This document shows positions 43,712 through 53,272 of a stretch of 64,000 nt of DNA, piece by piece. The DNA comes from Aureimonas sp. SK2 (GTDB taxonomy: Bacteria > Pseudomonadota > Alphaproteobacteria > Rhizobiales > Rhizobiaceae), in assembly GCF_029813115.1 (NCBI RefSeq), contig NZ_JAPZDS010000010.1:62001-126000 (forward strand). The letters are read 5' to 3'. The notes beneath the pieces were generated by a model. That model saw nothing but the letters and a program-made list of their open reading frames with translations, searched no databases and was not told where the DNA came from. Positions within the stretch are counted from its first letter, which is position 1, and each line of letters begins with the position of its first letter. A program made the translations under genes and the position numbers.

Positions 43712-44992
43712 CTATCGAAACACGGCCGGCAGCCAGAGCGACAGGGCGGGGATGTAGGTCACGAGCAGGAGAACCACGACGCCCGCCCCGTAGAACGGCC
43801 AGACGGAGCGCATCGCCTCCCATACCGATATCTTGCCGACGGCGCACGCCACGAACTGCACCCCGCCGACCGGCGGCGTGTTGAGGCCAATCCCGTAGTT
43901 GAGGATCATGATCACCCCGAAATGCACGGGATCGATCCCGTAGGCGGTGGCGATCGGCAGGAAGATCGGGGTCGTGATGATGATCGTCGGCCCCATGTCC
44001 ATGAAGGTGCCCAGCAGCAGCATCAGGACGTTGAGGAGGAGGAGGATCATGATCGGGTTGTCGGACAGGCTCTGCATCCAGTCGACCAGGGTGGCCGGCA
44101 CCCGCAGGAACGCCATCAGCCAGGAGAAGGCCGCCGCCGTGCCGATGATCAGGAGCACCATGGCGGTGGTCCGCACGGCGCCCATCGTGGCGTGGACGAA
44201 GTCGGCCCAAGTGAGCTGGCGATAGACGAAGACGGTGACGAGGAGGGCGTAGAGGACCGCGATGCAGGAGCTTTCGGTCGCCGTGAAGATGCCCGACCGC
44301 ACGCCGCCGAAGATGATGGCGATGAGGAGGAGGCCGGGGATCGCCGCGGCCAGGAGATGGCCGATGACGAGGAAGCCCCCGAACGGCTCCGTCGGATAGC
44401 CGCGCTTGCGCGCGACGATATAGGCCGTCGTCATCAGGGACAGGGCCAGGAGCAGGCCCGGGATGATGCCGGCGGTGAAGAGGTCGGCAATGGAAATGCG
44501 GCCGCCCGCCGAGATCGAGTAGATGATCATGTTGTGGGACGGCGGCAGGAGGAGCGCGATCAGAGCCGCCATCGAGGTGACGTTGACGGCATAGTCGGCC
44601 CCGTAGCCGCGCGCCTTCATCTGCGGGATCATGATGCCGCCGACCGCGGCCGCTTCGGCCACCGCCGAGCCCGAGATGCCGCCGAAGAGGGTCGAGGTCA
44701 GGATGTTCACCTGGCCGAGGCCCCCGCGCACGTGGCCGATCACGCTGGCGGCGAAGGCGACGATGCGGCCGGCGATGCCGCCGCGCACCATGAGGTCGCC
44801 GGCATAGATGAAGAAGGGGATGGCGAGCATCGAGAACACGCTCATTCCCGAATTCAGCCGCTGGAACACCACGAGCGGCGGCAGGCCCATGTAGGCGACG
44901 GTGGCAAGGCTCGAGATGCCGAGGCAGAAGGCGATCGGCGTGCCGATCAGCATGAGGAGCGTGAAGACGCCGAAAAGGATCGTCAGTTCCAT
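43712..44992 (-). CDS. TRAP transporter large permease (DctM-like)
   Basis: A 426-residue membrane protein with about 12 hydrophobic segments. DctM signatures include AIPFFIYAGDLMVRGGIAGRI (near 55-75, shown to 20 residues), LFGGISGSAVAEAAAVG and LPPSHNMIIYSISAG, plus GLNTPPVGGVQF near the C-terminus. With DctQ and the periplasmic DctP it forms a sodium-driven importer. The start ATG 44992 lies 4 bases after the dctQ stop. Companion genes indicate hexuronates or unsaturated uronate oligomers as cargo. Confidence 0.93.
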   Translation of the reverse strand: MELTILFGVFTLLMLIGTPIAFCLGISSLATVAYMGLPPLVVFQRLNSGMSVFSMLAIPFFIYAGDLMVRGGIAGRIVAFAASVIGHVRGGLGQVNILTSTLFGGISGSAVAEAAAVGGIMIPQMKARGYGADYAVNVTSMAALIALLLPPSHNMIIYSISAGGRISIADLFTAGIIPGLLLALSLMTTAYIVARKRGYPTEPFGGFLVIGHLLAAAIPGLLLIAIIFGGVRSGIFTATESSCIAVLYALLVTVFVYRQLTWADFVHATMGAVRTTAMVLLIIGTAAAFSWLMAFLRVPATLVDWMQSLSDNPIMILLLLNVLMLLLGTFMDMGPTIIITTPIFLPIATAYGIDPVHFGVIMILNYGIGLNTPPVGGVQFVACAVGKISVWEAMRSVWPFYGAGVVVLLLVTYIPALSLWLPAVFR

Positions 44993-44996
44993 CGGC

Positions 44997-45587
44997 TCAA
45001 CCCTTGCGCTGGAGGTCGGCCGCGTCGCGGCGCACGTCGGCGATATTGTCGAGTTCGACCGCGATCTCGGACGGGGCCACGTCGTCGAGGGTGGCGTCGA
45101 TCGGGGCACCGGACAGGCGCAGGATGATGCGTTCCAGCGCGAAGAGGGAGACGAGCGCGCCGCCGCCCACGATCGGGTAGTAGTCCCAGGCTCCTGAAAT
45201 GCCCAGCGCGGGCAGCGTCGTGTTGACCGTCAGCGAGACGAGGCTGGAGCCGTACCAGACCATGCCGATCCCGAAGATCAGGATCGCGATGTCTGAGATC
45301 ATCCGCAGCCACTTCTTGGCCCCGGAAGGGACGACGTAGAGCAGCACGTCGAAGCCGAGATGGTTGTTCTCGCGCACGCCCACCGCCGCGCCGAGAAAGA
45401 TGAACCAGCTCATCAGCATCACCGCGCCGGGCTCGGTCCAGCTCGGAGAATCGTTGAGGACGTAGCGGCAGAAGACCTGCCAGCCGACGATCACCGTCAT
45501 CAGTACCAGCCCGAACCCCGCAAGATACAGCGCGGCGAGATTGAAGCGGGTGAGGATCGGAACGCCAAGGTTTGGCTGTGCGGACAT
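44997..45587 (-). CDS. TRAP transporter small permease (DctQ-like)
   Basis: A 196-residue protein with four hydrophobic helices and the DctQ signature around FCRYVLNDSPSWTEPGAVML (about 45-65). It continues with LMSWFIFLGAAVGVRENNHL. The C-terminus is an unusually long polar tail of about 35 residues. ATG 45587 is preferred; a start 30 bases upstream is in frame without better support. It lies 128 bases after dctP across a strong stem-loop and directly before dctM. Confidence 0.9.
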   Translation of the reverse strand: MSAQPNLGVPILTRFNLAALYLAGFGLVLMTVIVGWQVFCRYVLNDSPSWTEPGAVMLMSWFIFLGAAVGVRENNHLGFDVLLYVVPSGAKKWLRMISDIAILIFGIGMVWYGSSLVSLTVNTTLPALGISGAWDYYPIVGGGALVSLFALERIILRLSGAPIDATLDDVAPSEIAVELDNIADVRRDAADLQRKG

Positions 45588-45675
45588 CGGACCATCCGTT
45601 GCGGGCGGGGCAGCCATGTGCCGTCGCGGCTCGAGGACGAGCGCTCAGGCGATCGGTGACTGAAGTGCAGGAAAC

Positions 45676-45702
45676 GGGTCCCGGCGCGCGGCGCCGGAAC
45701 CC
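45676..45702 (-). promoter_or_regulatory. Stem-loop between dctP and dctQ
   Basis: A 12-bp stem (GGGTTCCGGCGC / GCGCCGGGACCC on the minus strand) with a 3-base loop and one U-G pair in the RNA, 13 bases after the dctP stop. No T-run. The wobble pair is allowed only in the transcribed direction, which favours an RNA-level role. Confidence 0.62.
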
Positions 45703-45715
45703 TGGCCTTGCGGCC

Positions 45716-46690
45716 TTACTGCGTGGCGCGCACGTCCTCGACGAGCTTGCGCAGGACGTCGTCCTTCACGTGCTTGTCGTAGACCGGCTTCATCGCATCG
45801 ATGAAGCCCTGCTTCTCGACCTCGTTGATCTCCGCGCCCGCTTCTTGCGCCTTCTTGCGCGAGCTCTCGGTCATGGTCGTCCAGAGTTCGCGCTGGCGCC
45901 CGACGCTGTCCTTGGCGGCTTGGCGGAAAATGGCCTGGTCCTCGGGCGTCAGGCCATCGAAGGCCGCCTTGTTCATCACGAAGACTTCGGGAAGGATCGT
46001 GTGCTGGTCGAGCGAATAGTACTTCGCGACCTCGACGTGACGGGCGGTGTCGTAGCTCGGAAAGTTGTTCTCGGCACCGTCGATGACGCCGGTCTCGATC
46101 GAGGAATAGACCTCGCCGTAGGGCATGGGCGTCGCGTTCGCGCCGAGCGCGGACGTCATGTCGACGAAGATGTCGGACTGGATGACACGGAACTTCAGGC
46201 CGGCCATGTCGGCGACGGTGCGGATCGGCTTCTTGGAGTTGTAGAAGGAGCGCGAGCCCGCGTCGTAGAAGGCGAGCGCCACGAGGCCGGCGGGCTCGAA
46301 GGCGGCCTTGATCTGGTCGCCGATCGGTCCGTCCATCACCTTGTGCATGTGCTCCTCGTCGCGGAACACGTATGGCAAGGCCGGGACGATCGTCTCCTTC
46401 ACGGTGCCGTTGAAGGGCGCCATCGACACGCGGTTCAGCTGGATCACCCCGGAGCGGACCTGCTCGATCGTGTCCTTCTCCTCGCCGAGCTGGGCGGAGT
46501 GGTAGACCTCGACCTCGTAGCGCCCCCCGGTGCGCTCCTTGACCAGCTCGCCGAAATACTTGACGCCTTCGACGGTCGGATAGCCGTCCGGATGGGTGTC
46601 GGACGAGCGGAGCACGGTCTGTGCGCCGGCCGCGCCGACGCCGAGGATGGATGCGAGCGCGACGCCCGCCAGAAGCCTCATCATGCGCAT
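45716..46690 (-). CDS. TRAP transporter substrate-binding protein (DctP-like)
   Basis: A 324-residue periplasmic TRAP binding protein. A signal peptide is cleaved near AGA-QTVLR. Family segments include [39 protein letters not shown], and the arginine region [17 protein letters not shown] (about 145-160) whose Arg contacts the ligand carboxylate. The group binds hexuronates among other sugar acids, agreeing with uxaC upstream and kduID downstream. ATG 46690 follows GGAGGA. A stem-loop follows the gene. Confidence 0.94.
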   Translation of the reverse strand: MRMMRLLAGVALASILGVGAAGAQTVLRSSDTHPDGYPTVEGVKYFGELVKERTGGRYEVEVYHSAQLGEEKDTIEQVRSGVIQLNRVSMAPFNGTVKETIVPALPYVFRDEEHMHKVMDGPIGDQIKAAFEPAGLVALAFYDAGSRSFYNSKKPIRTVADMAGLKFRVIQSDIFVDMTSALGANATPMPYGEVYSSIETGVIDGAENNFPSYDTARHVEVAKYYSLDQHTILPEVFVMNKAAFDGLTPEDQAIFRQAAKDSVGRQRELWTTMTESSRKKAQEAGAEINEVEKQGFIDAMKPVYDKHVKDDVLRKLVEDVRATQ

Positions 46691-46736
46691 TCGGTTTTCC
46701 TCCGGTGGTTCCGGGCTTTTCGCCCTGTTTTGAAAT

Positions 46737-48143
46737 TCAGAGACGGTAGGCCTTCTTGGCGAGGCCGTAGGCGAGGTCGCTCGCGAGTTCGTACGCTTCG
46801 TCCTCGCGCAGGCGGTGCTCGGTCACGAGGCGCGCCAGGAAGCTGCAGTCCACCCGGCGCGCGACGTCGTGGCGGGCAGGGATCGAAGGGAAGGCGCGCG
46901 TGTCGTCGTTGAAGCCGACCGTGTTGTAGAAGCCGGCCGTCTCCGTCGTCGCCTCTCGGAAGCGCCGCATGCCTTCCGGACTGTCGTGGAACCACCAGGC
47001 AGGTCCGAGTTTCAGCGCAGGATAGACGCCGGCCAGCGGTGCCAGCTCGCGCGCATAGCTCGTCTCGTCCAGGGTGAAGAGGATGACGCTCGCCTTCGGA
47101 TCGGTGCCGACGGCGTCGAGCAGCGGCTGGAGCGCGCGCACGTAGTCGGTGCGGGTCGGGATGTCGAAGCCCTTGTCGCGTCCGAACCTGGCGAACATCG
47201 AAGCCGAATGGTTGCGCAAGGAGCCGGGATGGATCTGCATGACCAGTCCATCGTCGACGCCCATGCGCGCCATCTCGGTCAGCATCTGGGCACGGAACAG
47301 GGCACGCTCCCCGGCGTCAGCCGCACCGGTCCGAACGCGATCGAACAGCCGCGCGGCATCCGCCTGTCCGAGATTGGCGGTCTCTGCCGTCGGATGGCCA
47401 TGGTCGGTCGCCGTGGCACCGAGCGCCTTGAAGGTTGCGCGCCGCTGGCGATGGGCGTCGAGATAGCCTTTCCAGTTGCCGGTGTCCTCGCCGGTCATGG
47501 CGCCGAGACGGTCGAGATGGCCGAGGAAGCCCTCGAAGTCCGGATCCACTACCGCGTCAGGCCGGTAGGTCGGCACGACGCGCCCACCCCAGCAGCTTTC
47601 GCGGATCGCCTCGTGTACGGCGAGGTCGTCGAGAGCGCCGTCCGTGGTGGCGATGACCTCGATGTTGAAGCGCTCATAAAGGGCGCGGGGACGGAAGGCA
47701 TCCGTCCGGAGGCACCCGGCGATCGCGTCGTAATGACTGTCGGCGGTCTCGGCGGTCAGCGGCTCCGACAGGCCGAACAAGGTCTCGAGCGTGTAGTCGA
47801 GCCAGGCGCGGGTGGGCGTTCCGCGAAAGAGGTAATACGACTTGGCGAAGCGACGCCAGATCGTTCGGCCATCGGTCTCCACGGGTGCGCCGTCCAGCGT
47901 CGGCACCCCGAAGTCTTCCAGGCGCTCTCCCTGGCTGAAGAGCATGCGGAAGATGTAGTGGTCGGGAACGATCAGGAGTTGCGCCGGATCGGGGAACAGC
48001 CGATCCTCGGCGTACCAGCGGGGATCCGTGTGCCCGTGCGGGCTGACGATCGGCAGGCCCCTTACGCTCTCGTACAGCGCGCGTGCCAGCGGACGCACGC
48101 TGGAGTCGGCCGGAAACAGAAAGTTCGGATCGACGAGTGCCAT
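46737..48143 (-). CDS. uxaC: Uronate isomerase UxaC
   Basis: A 468-residue amidohydrolase-fold isomerase (D-glucuronate to D-fructuronate, D-galacturonate to D-tagaturonate). Motifs include [19 protein letters not shown] (about 33-50, metal-type HxH), [19 protein letters not shown] and [15 protein letters not shown] 48143 is placed behind GGGAGGGG; a TTG 21 bases earlier would put the Shine-Dalgarno sequence inside the gene. First gene of the leftward uronate operon, 46 bases before dctP, and divergent from a Gfo/Idh/MocA gene. Reductases for tagaturonate or fructuronate are not obvious here. Confidence 0.94.
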   Translation of the reverse strand: MALVDPNFLFPADSSVRPLARALYESVRGLPIVSPHGHTDPRWYAEDRLFPDPAQLLIVPDHYIFRMLFSQGERLEDFGVPTLDGAPVETDGRTIWRRFAKSYYLFRGTPTRAWLDYTLETLFGLSEPLTAETADSHYDAIAGCLRTDAFRPRALYERFNIEVIATTDGALDDLAVHEAIRESCWGGRVVPTYRPDAVVDPDFEGFLGHLDRLGAMTGEDTGNWKGYLDAHRQRRATFKALGATATDHGHPTAETANLGQADAARLFDRVRTGAADAGERALFRAQMLTEMARMGVDDGLVMQIHPGSLRNHSASMFARFGRDKGFDIPTRTDYVRALQPLLDAVGTDPKASVILFTLDETSYARELAPLAGVYPALKLGPAWWFHDSPEGMRRFREATTETAGFYNTVGFNDDTRAFPSIPARHDVARRVDCSFLARLVTEHRLREDEAYELASDLAYGLAKKAYRL

Positions 48144-48250
48144 GCGCTTGCTTGCCCCTCCCAAGGCAGTCGAACGGTATCGTTGCGTTGGAGATCATGT
48201 CAACATACAAATCGACAATTGATGTGATGACTTTTGTCGGGGGGAATTTC

Positions 48251-49276
48251 ATGACGCGCGTTGCCATCATCGGTCTGGGCATGGCGGTGAAGCCGCACGT
48301 TGCGGCCCTCCACGCCCTGCGGCATCGCGCGGAGGTCGCCGCCTGCTACAGCCCCTCCCCCGAACGCCGGGCCGCCTTCGCCGGCACGCACGGCCTGCCC
48401 ATCGCCGACGACCTCGACGCGATCCTTGCCGACCCGTCGATCGAGGCGGTCCTTGTGCTGACCCCACCTTCGACGCATCTCGACCTCGTGCGACGCGCAG
48501 CGGCAGCCGGCAAGCACGTCCTTCTGGAAAAGCCGCTGGAGATCGACGCGGGCCGCGCGCGGTCGTTGGTCGAAGCCGCCGAAGGGGCAGGCGTACGGCT
48601 CGGCATCGTGCTGCAGAACCGTTTTCGTCCATCGCTGGAAGGCGCGCGCGGCCTCCTGCGCGAGGGGACCCTCGGCGAGCTCGTCAGCGTATCGGCACGG
48701 CTCAGCAACTATCGCCCGCAAAGCTACTACGACGAGCCGGGGCGCGGGACGCGGGCGCGCGACGGCGGCGGCGTGCTGCTCACGCAAGGCATCCACACGC
48801 TCGATGCGATGATCGCGCTGACCGGCCTGCCGGAGGAGGTCGCGGGCTTCGCCGCCACCAGCCGCGCCCACCGGATGGAGACGGAGGACGTCGCCCATGC
48901 GGCGCTGCGCTTCGCGAACGGGGCGCTCGGCGCGGTCAGCGCGACGACGGCCGCCTTTCCCGGCTTTCCGGACGCGATCGACCTCTTCGGCACCCTGGGC
49001 TCGCTGCGCCTCGATTCCACCGGGGCGGACGTCGCCTTGCTGAACGGGCGGCAGTGGCGGATCGACGACGGAAGCGCGGGCAACGGCGCGGGCGCCGATC
49101 CCATGGCCTTTTCCAGCGCCAACCACGAGCGCCTCATCGCCGATTTTCTCGACAGCGTCTCGGAAGGCCGCGAGCCGCGCGTCAGCGGGCGCGAGGCGCT
49201 GAAGGTCCATGCCCTGATCGACGCGATCCTCGCCTCGTCCGAGGCTTCGGGCGCCCCCCGGCGGGTGGGCGGTTGA
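48251..49276 (+). CDS. Gfo/Idh/MocA-family oxidoreductase
   Basis: A 341-residue NAD(P)-dependent dehydrogenase. It begins MTRVAIIGLGMAVKPHVAAL, has the LLEKPLEID segment (about 95) carrying the conserved Glu-Lys-Pro, and a C-terminal Gfo/Idh substrate domain. ATG 48251 follows a GGGGGG run; the frame is open further upstream through the promoter region. It is divergent from uxaC across 107 bases, so it may act in uronate metabolism, for example as a galacturonate or uronate dehydrogenase-like enzyme. That is inference; the family is broad. Confidence 0.88.
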   Translation: MTRVAIIGLGMAVKPHVAALHALRHRAEVAACYSPSPERRAAFAGTHGLPIADDLDAILADPSIEAVLVLTPPSTHLDLVRRAAAAGKHVLLEKPLEIDAGRARSLVEAAEGAGVRLGIVLQNRFRPSLEGARGLLREGTLGELVSVSARLSNYRPQSYYDEPGRGTRARDGGGVLLTQGIHTLDAMIALTGLPEEVAGFAATSRAHRMETEDVAHAALRFANGALGAVSATTAAFPGFPDAIDLFGTLGSLRLDSTGADVALLNGRQWRIDDGSAGNGAGADPMAFSSANHERLIADFLDSVSEGREPRVSGREALKVHALIDAILASSEASGAPRRVGG

Positions 49277-49287
49277 CGGGCGACCGC

Positions 49288-49998
49288 TCAGGTGCCGGGA
49301 CCGAAAAGCGCCGGATGGGCGGCCGCGATGATCGGGAGCGAGCGCAGGATCTCGCGAAGATGGGTGCGCATGACCGCCTCGGCCTCCGCCTCGCCCGCCG
49401 CCGCGACGGCATCGACGATGGCCTCGTGCTGCGAGACGAGAAGCCGGAGATGCACCTCTTCGGCGCTCAAGTAGCGAACGCGGTCCATCTGCGCCTTGAC
49501 GTCCTCCACCACACGCCAGGCGAAGGGGACGCCCGCGACCTGGGCCAGCGTGCGGTGGAACAGTTCGTCGAGCTTCATGAAGGCGTGGACGTCGGTCTCG
49601 GCGACGCGCTTCTGGCGGGCGATCTGTTGGCGCAGGCCCTCCACGGCCTCCTGGGTCGCCTTGGCGGCCGCGTTGCGCGCGACGTCGGCCTCGATCGCCT
49701 CGCGCACGAAGCGCGCCTCCATGACGCGCGCGACCGAAATCGGCGAGATGTACGTGCCCCGCTGCGGGCGGATCTGAACGAGGCCAGCCTCGCCGAGCTT
49801 GATGAAGGCCTCGCGCACGGGCTGGCGCGAGACCGAATAGGCGCGAGCGATCTCGGTCTCGGAGATCGGCTCGCCGGGCTTCAGCTCCGCCCGCACGATG
49901 CGCTCCCGCAGCAGGCCATAGAGCTGAGGCGCGATGGCACCTGCAGCGTTCAACGCGCCGCCTCCGCCACCCGCCGGTCCGCTTCGCTCTTCGGCCAT
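49288..49998 (-). CDS. GntR/FCD-family regulator divergent from uxuA
   Basis: A 236-residue regulator with winged helix (SETEIARAYSVSRQPVREAF, about 48-68) and FCD domain (LDELFHRTLAQVAG about 140). ATG 49998 is chosen; a longer frame reaching 50172 would overlap uxuA and has no coding look. It is divergent from uxuA across 118 bases, in which three TACT-containing 8-base repeats stand close to its start. It probably represses uxuA and itself in response to a hexuronate intermediate. Its end lies 11 bases from the convergent Gfo/Idh/MocA gene. Confidence 0.88.
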   Translation of the reverse strand: MAEERSGPAGGGGGALNAAGAIAPQLYGLLRERIVRAELKPGEPISETEIARAYSVSRQPVREAFIKLGEAGLVQIRPQRGTYISPISVARVMEARFVREAIEADVARNAAAKATQEAVEGLRQQIARQKRVAETDVHAFMKLDELFHRTLAQVAGVPFAWRVVEDVKAQMDRVRYLSAEEVHLRLLVSQHEAIVDAVAAAGEAEAEAVMRTHLREILRSLPIIAAAHPALFGPGT

Positions 49999-50026
49999 CC
50001 GCAACCTTCCGAAAGAACTCCAGCCG

Positions 50027-50049
50027 TACTCCCATACTTCCATACTAGT
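50027..50049. promoter_or_regulatory. Eight-base-spaced direct repeats upstream of uxuA
   Basis: TACT occurs at 50027, 50035 and 50043, each followed by a similar TCCCA / TCCA / AGT tail, giving an 8-base periodic array ending in the palindrome ACTAGT. It lies between the divergent gntR and uxuA genes and is a candidate binding site for that GntR protein. Confidence 0.45.
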
Positions 50050-50116
50050 CAACGCTGAGCTAGAAGGGGTCGCGAGGGCGGTGACGTCCCGCCCAATTCC
50101 GACGAGGAATATTCTG

Positions 50117-51334
50117 ATGCGGCAGACCTGGCGCTGGTTCGGACCACGCGATCTCACCTCGATCGACGACATGCGCCAAGCCGGCGTCGAGGGCGTCGTC
50201 AGCGCCCTTCATCATGTGCCGACGGGCGACGTCTGGACGCCAGAGGAAATTCGCCTGCGACAGGAGGAGATCGGGCGCACGAAGGACGGCTCGCCATCCG
50301 GGCTGAAATGGGAAGTGGTCGAGAGCCTGCCCGTATCGGAGGACATCAAGAAGCAGAAGGGCGCCTGGCGCGAGCATGTCGCGGCCTACAAGGAGAGCCT
50401 CGGGAATCTTCGCGAGGCAGGCCTGGAGACCATCTGCTACAACTTCATGCCCGTCCTCGACTGGACGCGCACGGACCTCGTCTTCCGTGTGCCGCACGGC
50501 GGCACGGCCATGCGCTTCGACCTCATCGACTTCGCCGCCTTCGACATCCACATCCTCCGACGCGACGGCGCGGCGGAGAGCTTCGCGCCGGAGGTCGTCG
50601 AAAGAGCCGCCCGGCGCTTTGCCGACATGAGCGAGACGCGCCGGCGCCAACTTGCCGCGAACGTCACGGCGGGCCTGCCGGGCTCGACCGAAAGCCTGTC
50701 GATCGAGGACGTGAAACGCCATCTCGCCGAATACGACCGGATCGATGCCGACGGCCTGCGCGCCAACTTCATCGCCTTTCTGGAGGAGGTCGCCCCGGTC
50801 GCGGAAAAGCTCGGCATGCGGCTGTGCTGCCACCCCGACGACCCGCCCTTCCCGCTCCTCGGCCTGCCGCGCATCATGTCGGATGCCGGGCACTACCGCA
50901 GGATCCTCGACGCGGTGGATGTCCCCGCCAACGGCATGACGCTCTGCTCGGGCTCGCTCGGTGCCCGACCCGACAACGACCTGCCGGCCATCATGGCCGA
51001 GTTCGGCCCGCGCGTTCACTTCATCCACCTGCGCAACGTCACCTTGGAGGAGCCGGGTGTACCGGCCTCCTTCCACGAGGCCGAGCACCTGGGCGGCGGA
51101 ACGGACATGGTGGCGCTGATCGCCGCGATCGTCGCGGAGGAAAGGCGACGCAAGGCCGAAGGACGGAGCGACCACCAGATCCCCATGCGCCCCGACCACG
51201 GGCAGGACATCATCGACGACCTCAACCGTCGGGGCCAGCCGGGCTATCCGACGATCGGGCGATTGAAGGGCCTGGCCGAGCTTCGCGGCATCATGACCGC
51301 GCTGACCCATCCCAGCGTTTCGGTAAGCCCGTAA
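50117..51334 (+). CDS. uxuA: Mannonate dehydratase UxuA
   Basis: A 405-residue TIM-barrel enzyme converting D-mannonate to 2-keto-3-deoxygluconate with Mn2+ or Fe2+. It starts MRQTWRWFGPRDLTSIDDMR. Metal and substrate segments are LCCHPDDPPFP (about 238), LCSGSLGARPDND, FIHLRNVTLE, FHEAEHLGGGTDM and PMRPDHGQD. Length agrees with UxuA (about 395). ATG 50117 is 8 bases after GAGGAA. Its product joins that of KduD, so both branches converge on 2-keto-3-deoxygluconate. UxuB (fructuronate reductase) is not found in the window. Confidence 0.95.
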   Translation: MRQTWRWFGPRDLTSIDDMRQAGVEGVVSALHHVPTGDVWTPEEIRLRQEEIGRTKDGSPSGLKWEVVESLPVSEDIKKQKGAWREHVAAYKESLGNLREAGLETICYNFMPVLDWTRTDLVFRVPHGGTAMRFDLIDFAAFDIHILRRDGAAESFAPEVVERAARRFADMSETRRRQLAANVTAGLPGSTESLSIEDVKRHLAEYDRIDADGLRANFIAFLEEVAPVAEKLGMRLCCHPDDPPFPLLGLPRIMSDAGHYRRILDAVDVPANGMTLCSGSLGARPDNDLPAIMAEFGPRVHFIHLRNVTLEEPGVPASFHEAEHLGGGTDMVALIAAIVAEERRRKAEGRSDHQIPMRPDHGQDIIDDLNRRGQPGYPTIGRLKGLAELRGIMTALTHPSVSVSP

Positions 51335-52113
51335 CCAGGGCGATCCACGGCCCCGTCCTTGGGGAAAGGCCGGGACATCGATCCGACGCTGGATGCGAAG
51401 GCACCCGATACCAAAACCCGCACCGCCAAGGTTTCGCGGGGGCGGGCCGCCGTCCGGAAGCGCGTTTCCGGCGACCGCCGCCTCCAGGCAGCGCCCCGTC
51501 TCTAGAATCTCGCGGGCGCCGAAGCGGGAAGCCGCGAGGGAGCCTGCCCGGCGGCGGCATGCGCGCGGTGTTTCCCTCGTCCCGGCTGCGGCCGGCACGG
51601 GTGTCGACCTTTGTCGACAGGCTGGTGTCGTGCTTCAGGAGCGCTTAGCCGAGCACCGCGGCTTCGACGAGACGCCAAGCCTGCCGTCGTCCTGCCCGCC
51701 CCGAGCGGGACGGAGCCCTTGCCGTTCTGCTGGACGAAACGCGGTGGACCGGGCGCTGTACCGCCGGTGGAAGCTCACTTCGGCGAGGGCGGCAGCCACC
51801 GCGGCTTCGGCGTGCAGGGCGGTCGCATCGACGATCGGCACGAGGACGTCGAGCCCGTATCGCCCGGCGAGGCGGCCCTTTCGGACAGATGGAGCCTTTC
51901 GAAGCCGGCCTTGCGCGCCTGGACGGCCAGGTCGGGATCGTCTTCGACGAGAAGGATGCGCATGAAGGAAGCCTCGCCGGCCGGCCGTTCCGGGGTGGGA
52001 ACCCACCTATAGCAGACCTCTTCGGCGACGAAGAGGCGGCCGGTCGGCCGGCGTTTCGCTTCATCGTCGCCGGCAGGACGTCGAACCCTCGGGCAATCGC
52101 CGCCGGCCCCGGT
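51335..52113. other. 779-base gap holding only a gene remnant
   Basis: Between convergent uxuA and a Gfo/Idh/MocA gene. Apart from a response-regulator-like start at 51963 (listed separately) no frame gives a recognisable protein. No T-run hairpin, repeat or RNA gene was noticed. Confidence 0.45.
51880..51963 (-). pseudogene. Truncated response-regulator N-terminus
   Basis: An ATG behind GAGG reads MRILLVEDDPDLAVQARKAG, the start of an OmpR-type receiver domain with the first two acidic pocket residues. The sequence then departs from the family; the phosphoacceptor Asp region and the DNA-binding domain are missing. The frame ends after 62 codons. It looks like the first 15-20 codons of a lost regulator gene. 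A chance resemblance is possible because the matching stretch is short. Confidence 0.45.
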
Positions 52114-53268
52114 TCAGCCGACCCGGCGCAGCGGCGCCTCATGGAGCAGCGAGAGAGCCTCGTCGTCGGTCAGGGCCTCCGGTCGCGCGCAGCGCGAAGC
52201 CACGGCCAGACCGCGCCCCTCCTCCGCCGACCGAAGAATGGCGAGCATCACGTCGAGGATATGGAAGGCCCATGCGCCGCCGACGCGCGGCTCGCGCGCC
52301 CCTTCGATCGCGTTGGCCATCTCCGCGAGGCCGAGGCCGCGGTAGTTGGCATGGATCGGCTTGGCCGCGGGATAGTTCGCCCGGCCGTAGAAGCGGTCGG
52401 CCATGTCGGCGCCCGTCCAGCTGTCGCGGTCGACCGCCCGCTCGACGCGCCCGCCGAAGAAATTCGGGTCGGGCACCCGCAGCGAGGCGGTCTCGCCATG
52501 CAGTTCGATCGGCGCGTGGGCGTGTTTCCAGACGTCCCAGCTGGCCAGGAGCGTCACCTGCGCGCCGCTCTCGAAACCGAGGACGGCGTGAACCGTCGTC
52601 GGGACCTCGACGCGGATGCGCTGGCCGACATTCGGCCCCTCGGCCGTCACCACCCGCTCCGCCAAACCGACCCGGCCGACGGCCGTCACCTGGGCGACGG
52701 GTCCGAGCAGCGTGACGAGGGCGCCGATATAATAGGGGCCCATGTCGAGCACCGGGCCGCCGCCCGGCTGGAAGTAGTAGGCCGGCGCCGGGTGCCAGTG
52801 CTCCATGCCGCGCGACATGATGGTGGCGACGCCCGAGATCACCGGGCCGACCGTCCCGTCGTCGATCATGCGGCGGCAGGTCTGGAGGCCCGGCCCGAGG
52901 ATCGTGTCGGGCGCTGAGCCGACCTGAAGCCCTTTTTCGCGCGCCTTGGCGACGATCGCCTCCCCGTCGGCGCGGGAGGTCGCCAGCGGCTTCTCGGTGT
53001 AGACGTGCTTGCCGGCGTCGAGTGCCTGGAGCGAGACGGCGGCGTGGGCCTCCGGGTTGGTGAGGTTGAGGACGATGTCGACCTCGGACGAAGCGTAGAG
53101 CTCGTCCGGCGACATCGCCCGCAGGCCGTATTGCGCGGCCCGCGCCTCGGCGGCCTCGGCGCGCATGTCGGCGCAGGCGGTGAAGCGGATGTCGCGGAAA
53201 AGGGCGGCGTTGCGCAGGTAGATGTCGGAAATGACCCCGCAGCCGATGAGGCCGATGCGCTGGACCAT
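52114..53268 (-). CDS. Gfo/Idh/MocA-family dehydrogenase in a sugar ABC operon
   Basis: A 384-residue NAD(P)-dependent oxidoreductase starting MVQRIGLIGCGVISDIYL. The conserved YTEKPLATSR lies near residue 95. The segment EHWHPAPAYYFQPGGGPVLD with MGPYYIGALV (about 175-200) is typical of the branch acting on glucosides and keto-sugars. Last gene of the leftward operon, four bases after the TIM-barrel isomerase gene. This pairing often oxidises and rearranges an imported sugar or glycoside; the substrate is unknown. Confidence 0.9.
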   Translation of the reverse strand: MVQRIGLIGCGVISDIYLRNAALFRDIRFTACADMRAEAAEARAAQYGLRAMSPDELYASSEVDIVLNLTNPEAHAAVSLQALDAGKHVYTEKPLATSRADGEAIVAKAREKGLQVGSAPDTILGPGLQTCRRMIDDGTVGPVISGVATIMSRGMEHWHPAPAYYFQPGGGPVLDMGPYYIGALVTLLGPVAQVTAVGRVGLAERVVTAEGPNVGQRIRVEVPTTVHAVLGFESGAQVTLLASWDVWKHAHAPIELHGETASLRVPDPNFFGGRVERAVDRDSWTGADMADRFYGRANYPAAKPIHANYRGLGLAEMANAIEGAREPRVGGAWAFHILDVMLAILRSAEEGRGLAVASRCARPEALTDDEALSLLHEAPLRRVG

Positions 53269-53272
53269 GGTC

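Noticed and set aside
42938-45127. Long plus-strand frame opposite gntR and dctM
   Set aside because: Highly charged His/Asp/Glu/Arg translation is the antisense image of membrane-protein codons.
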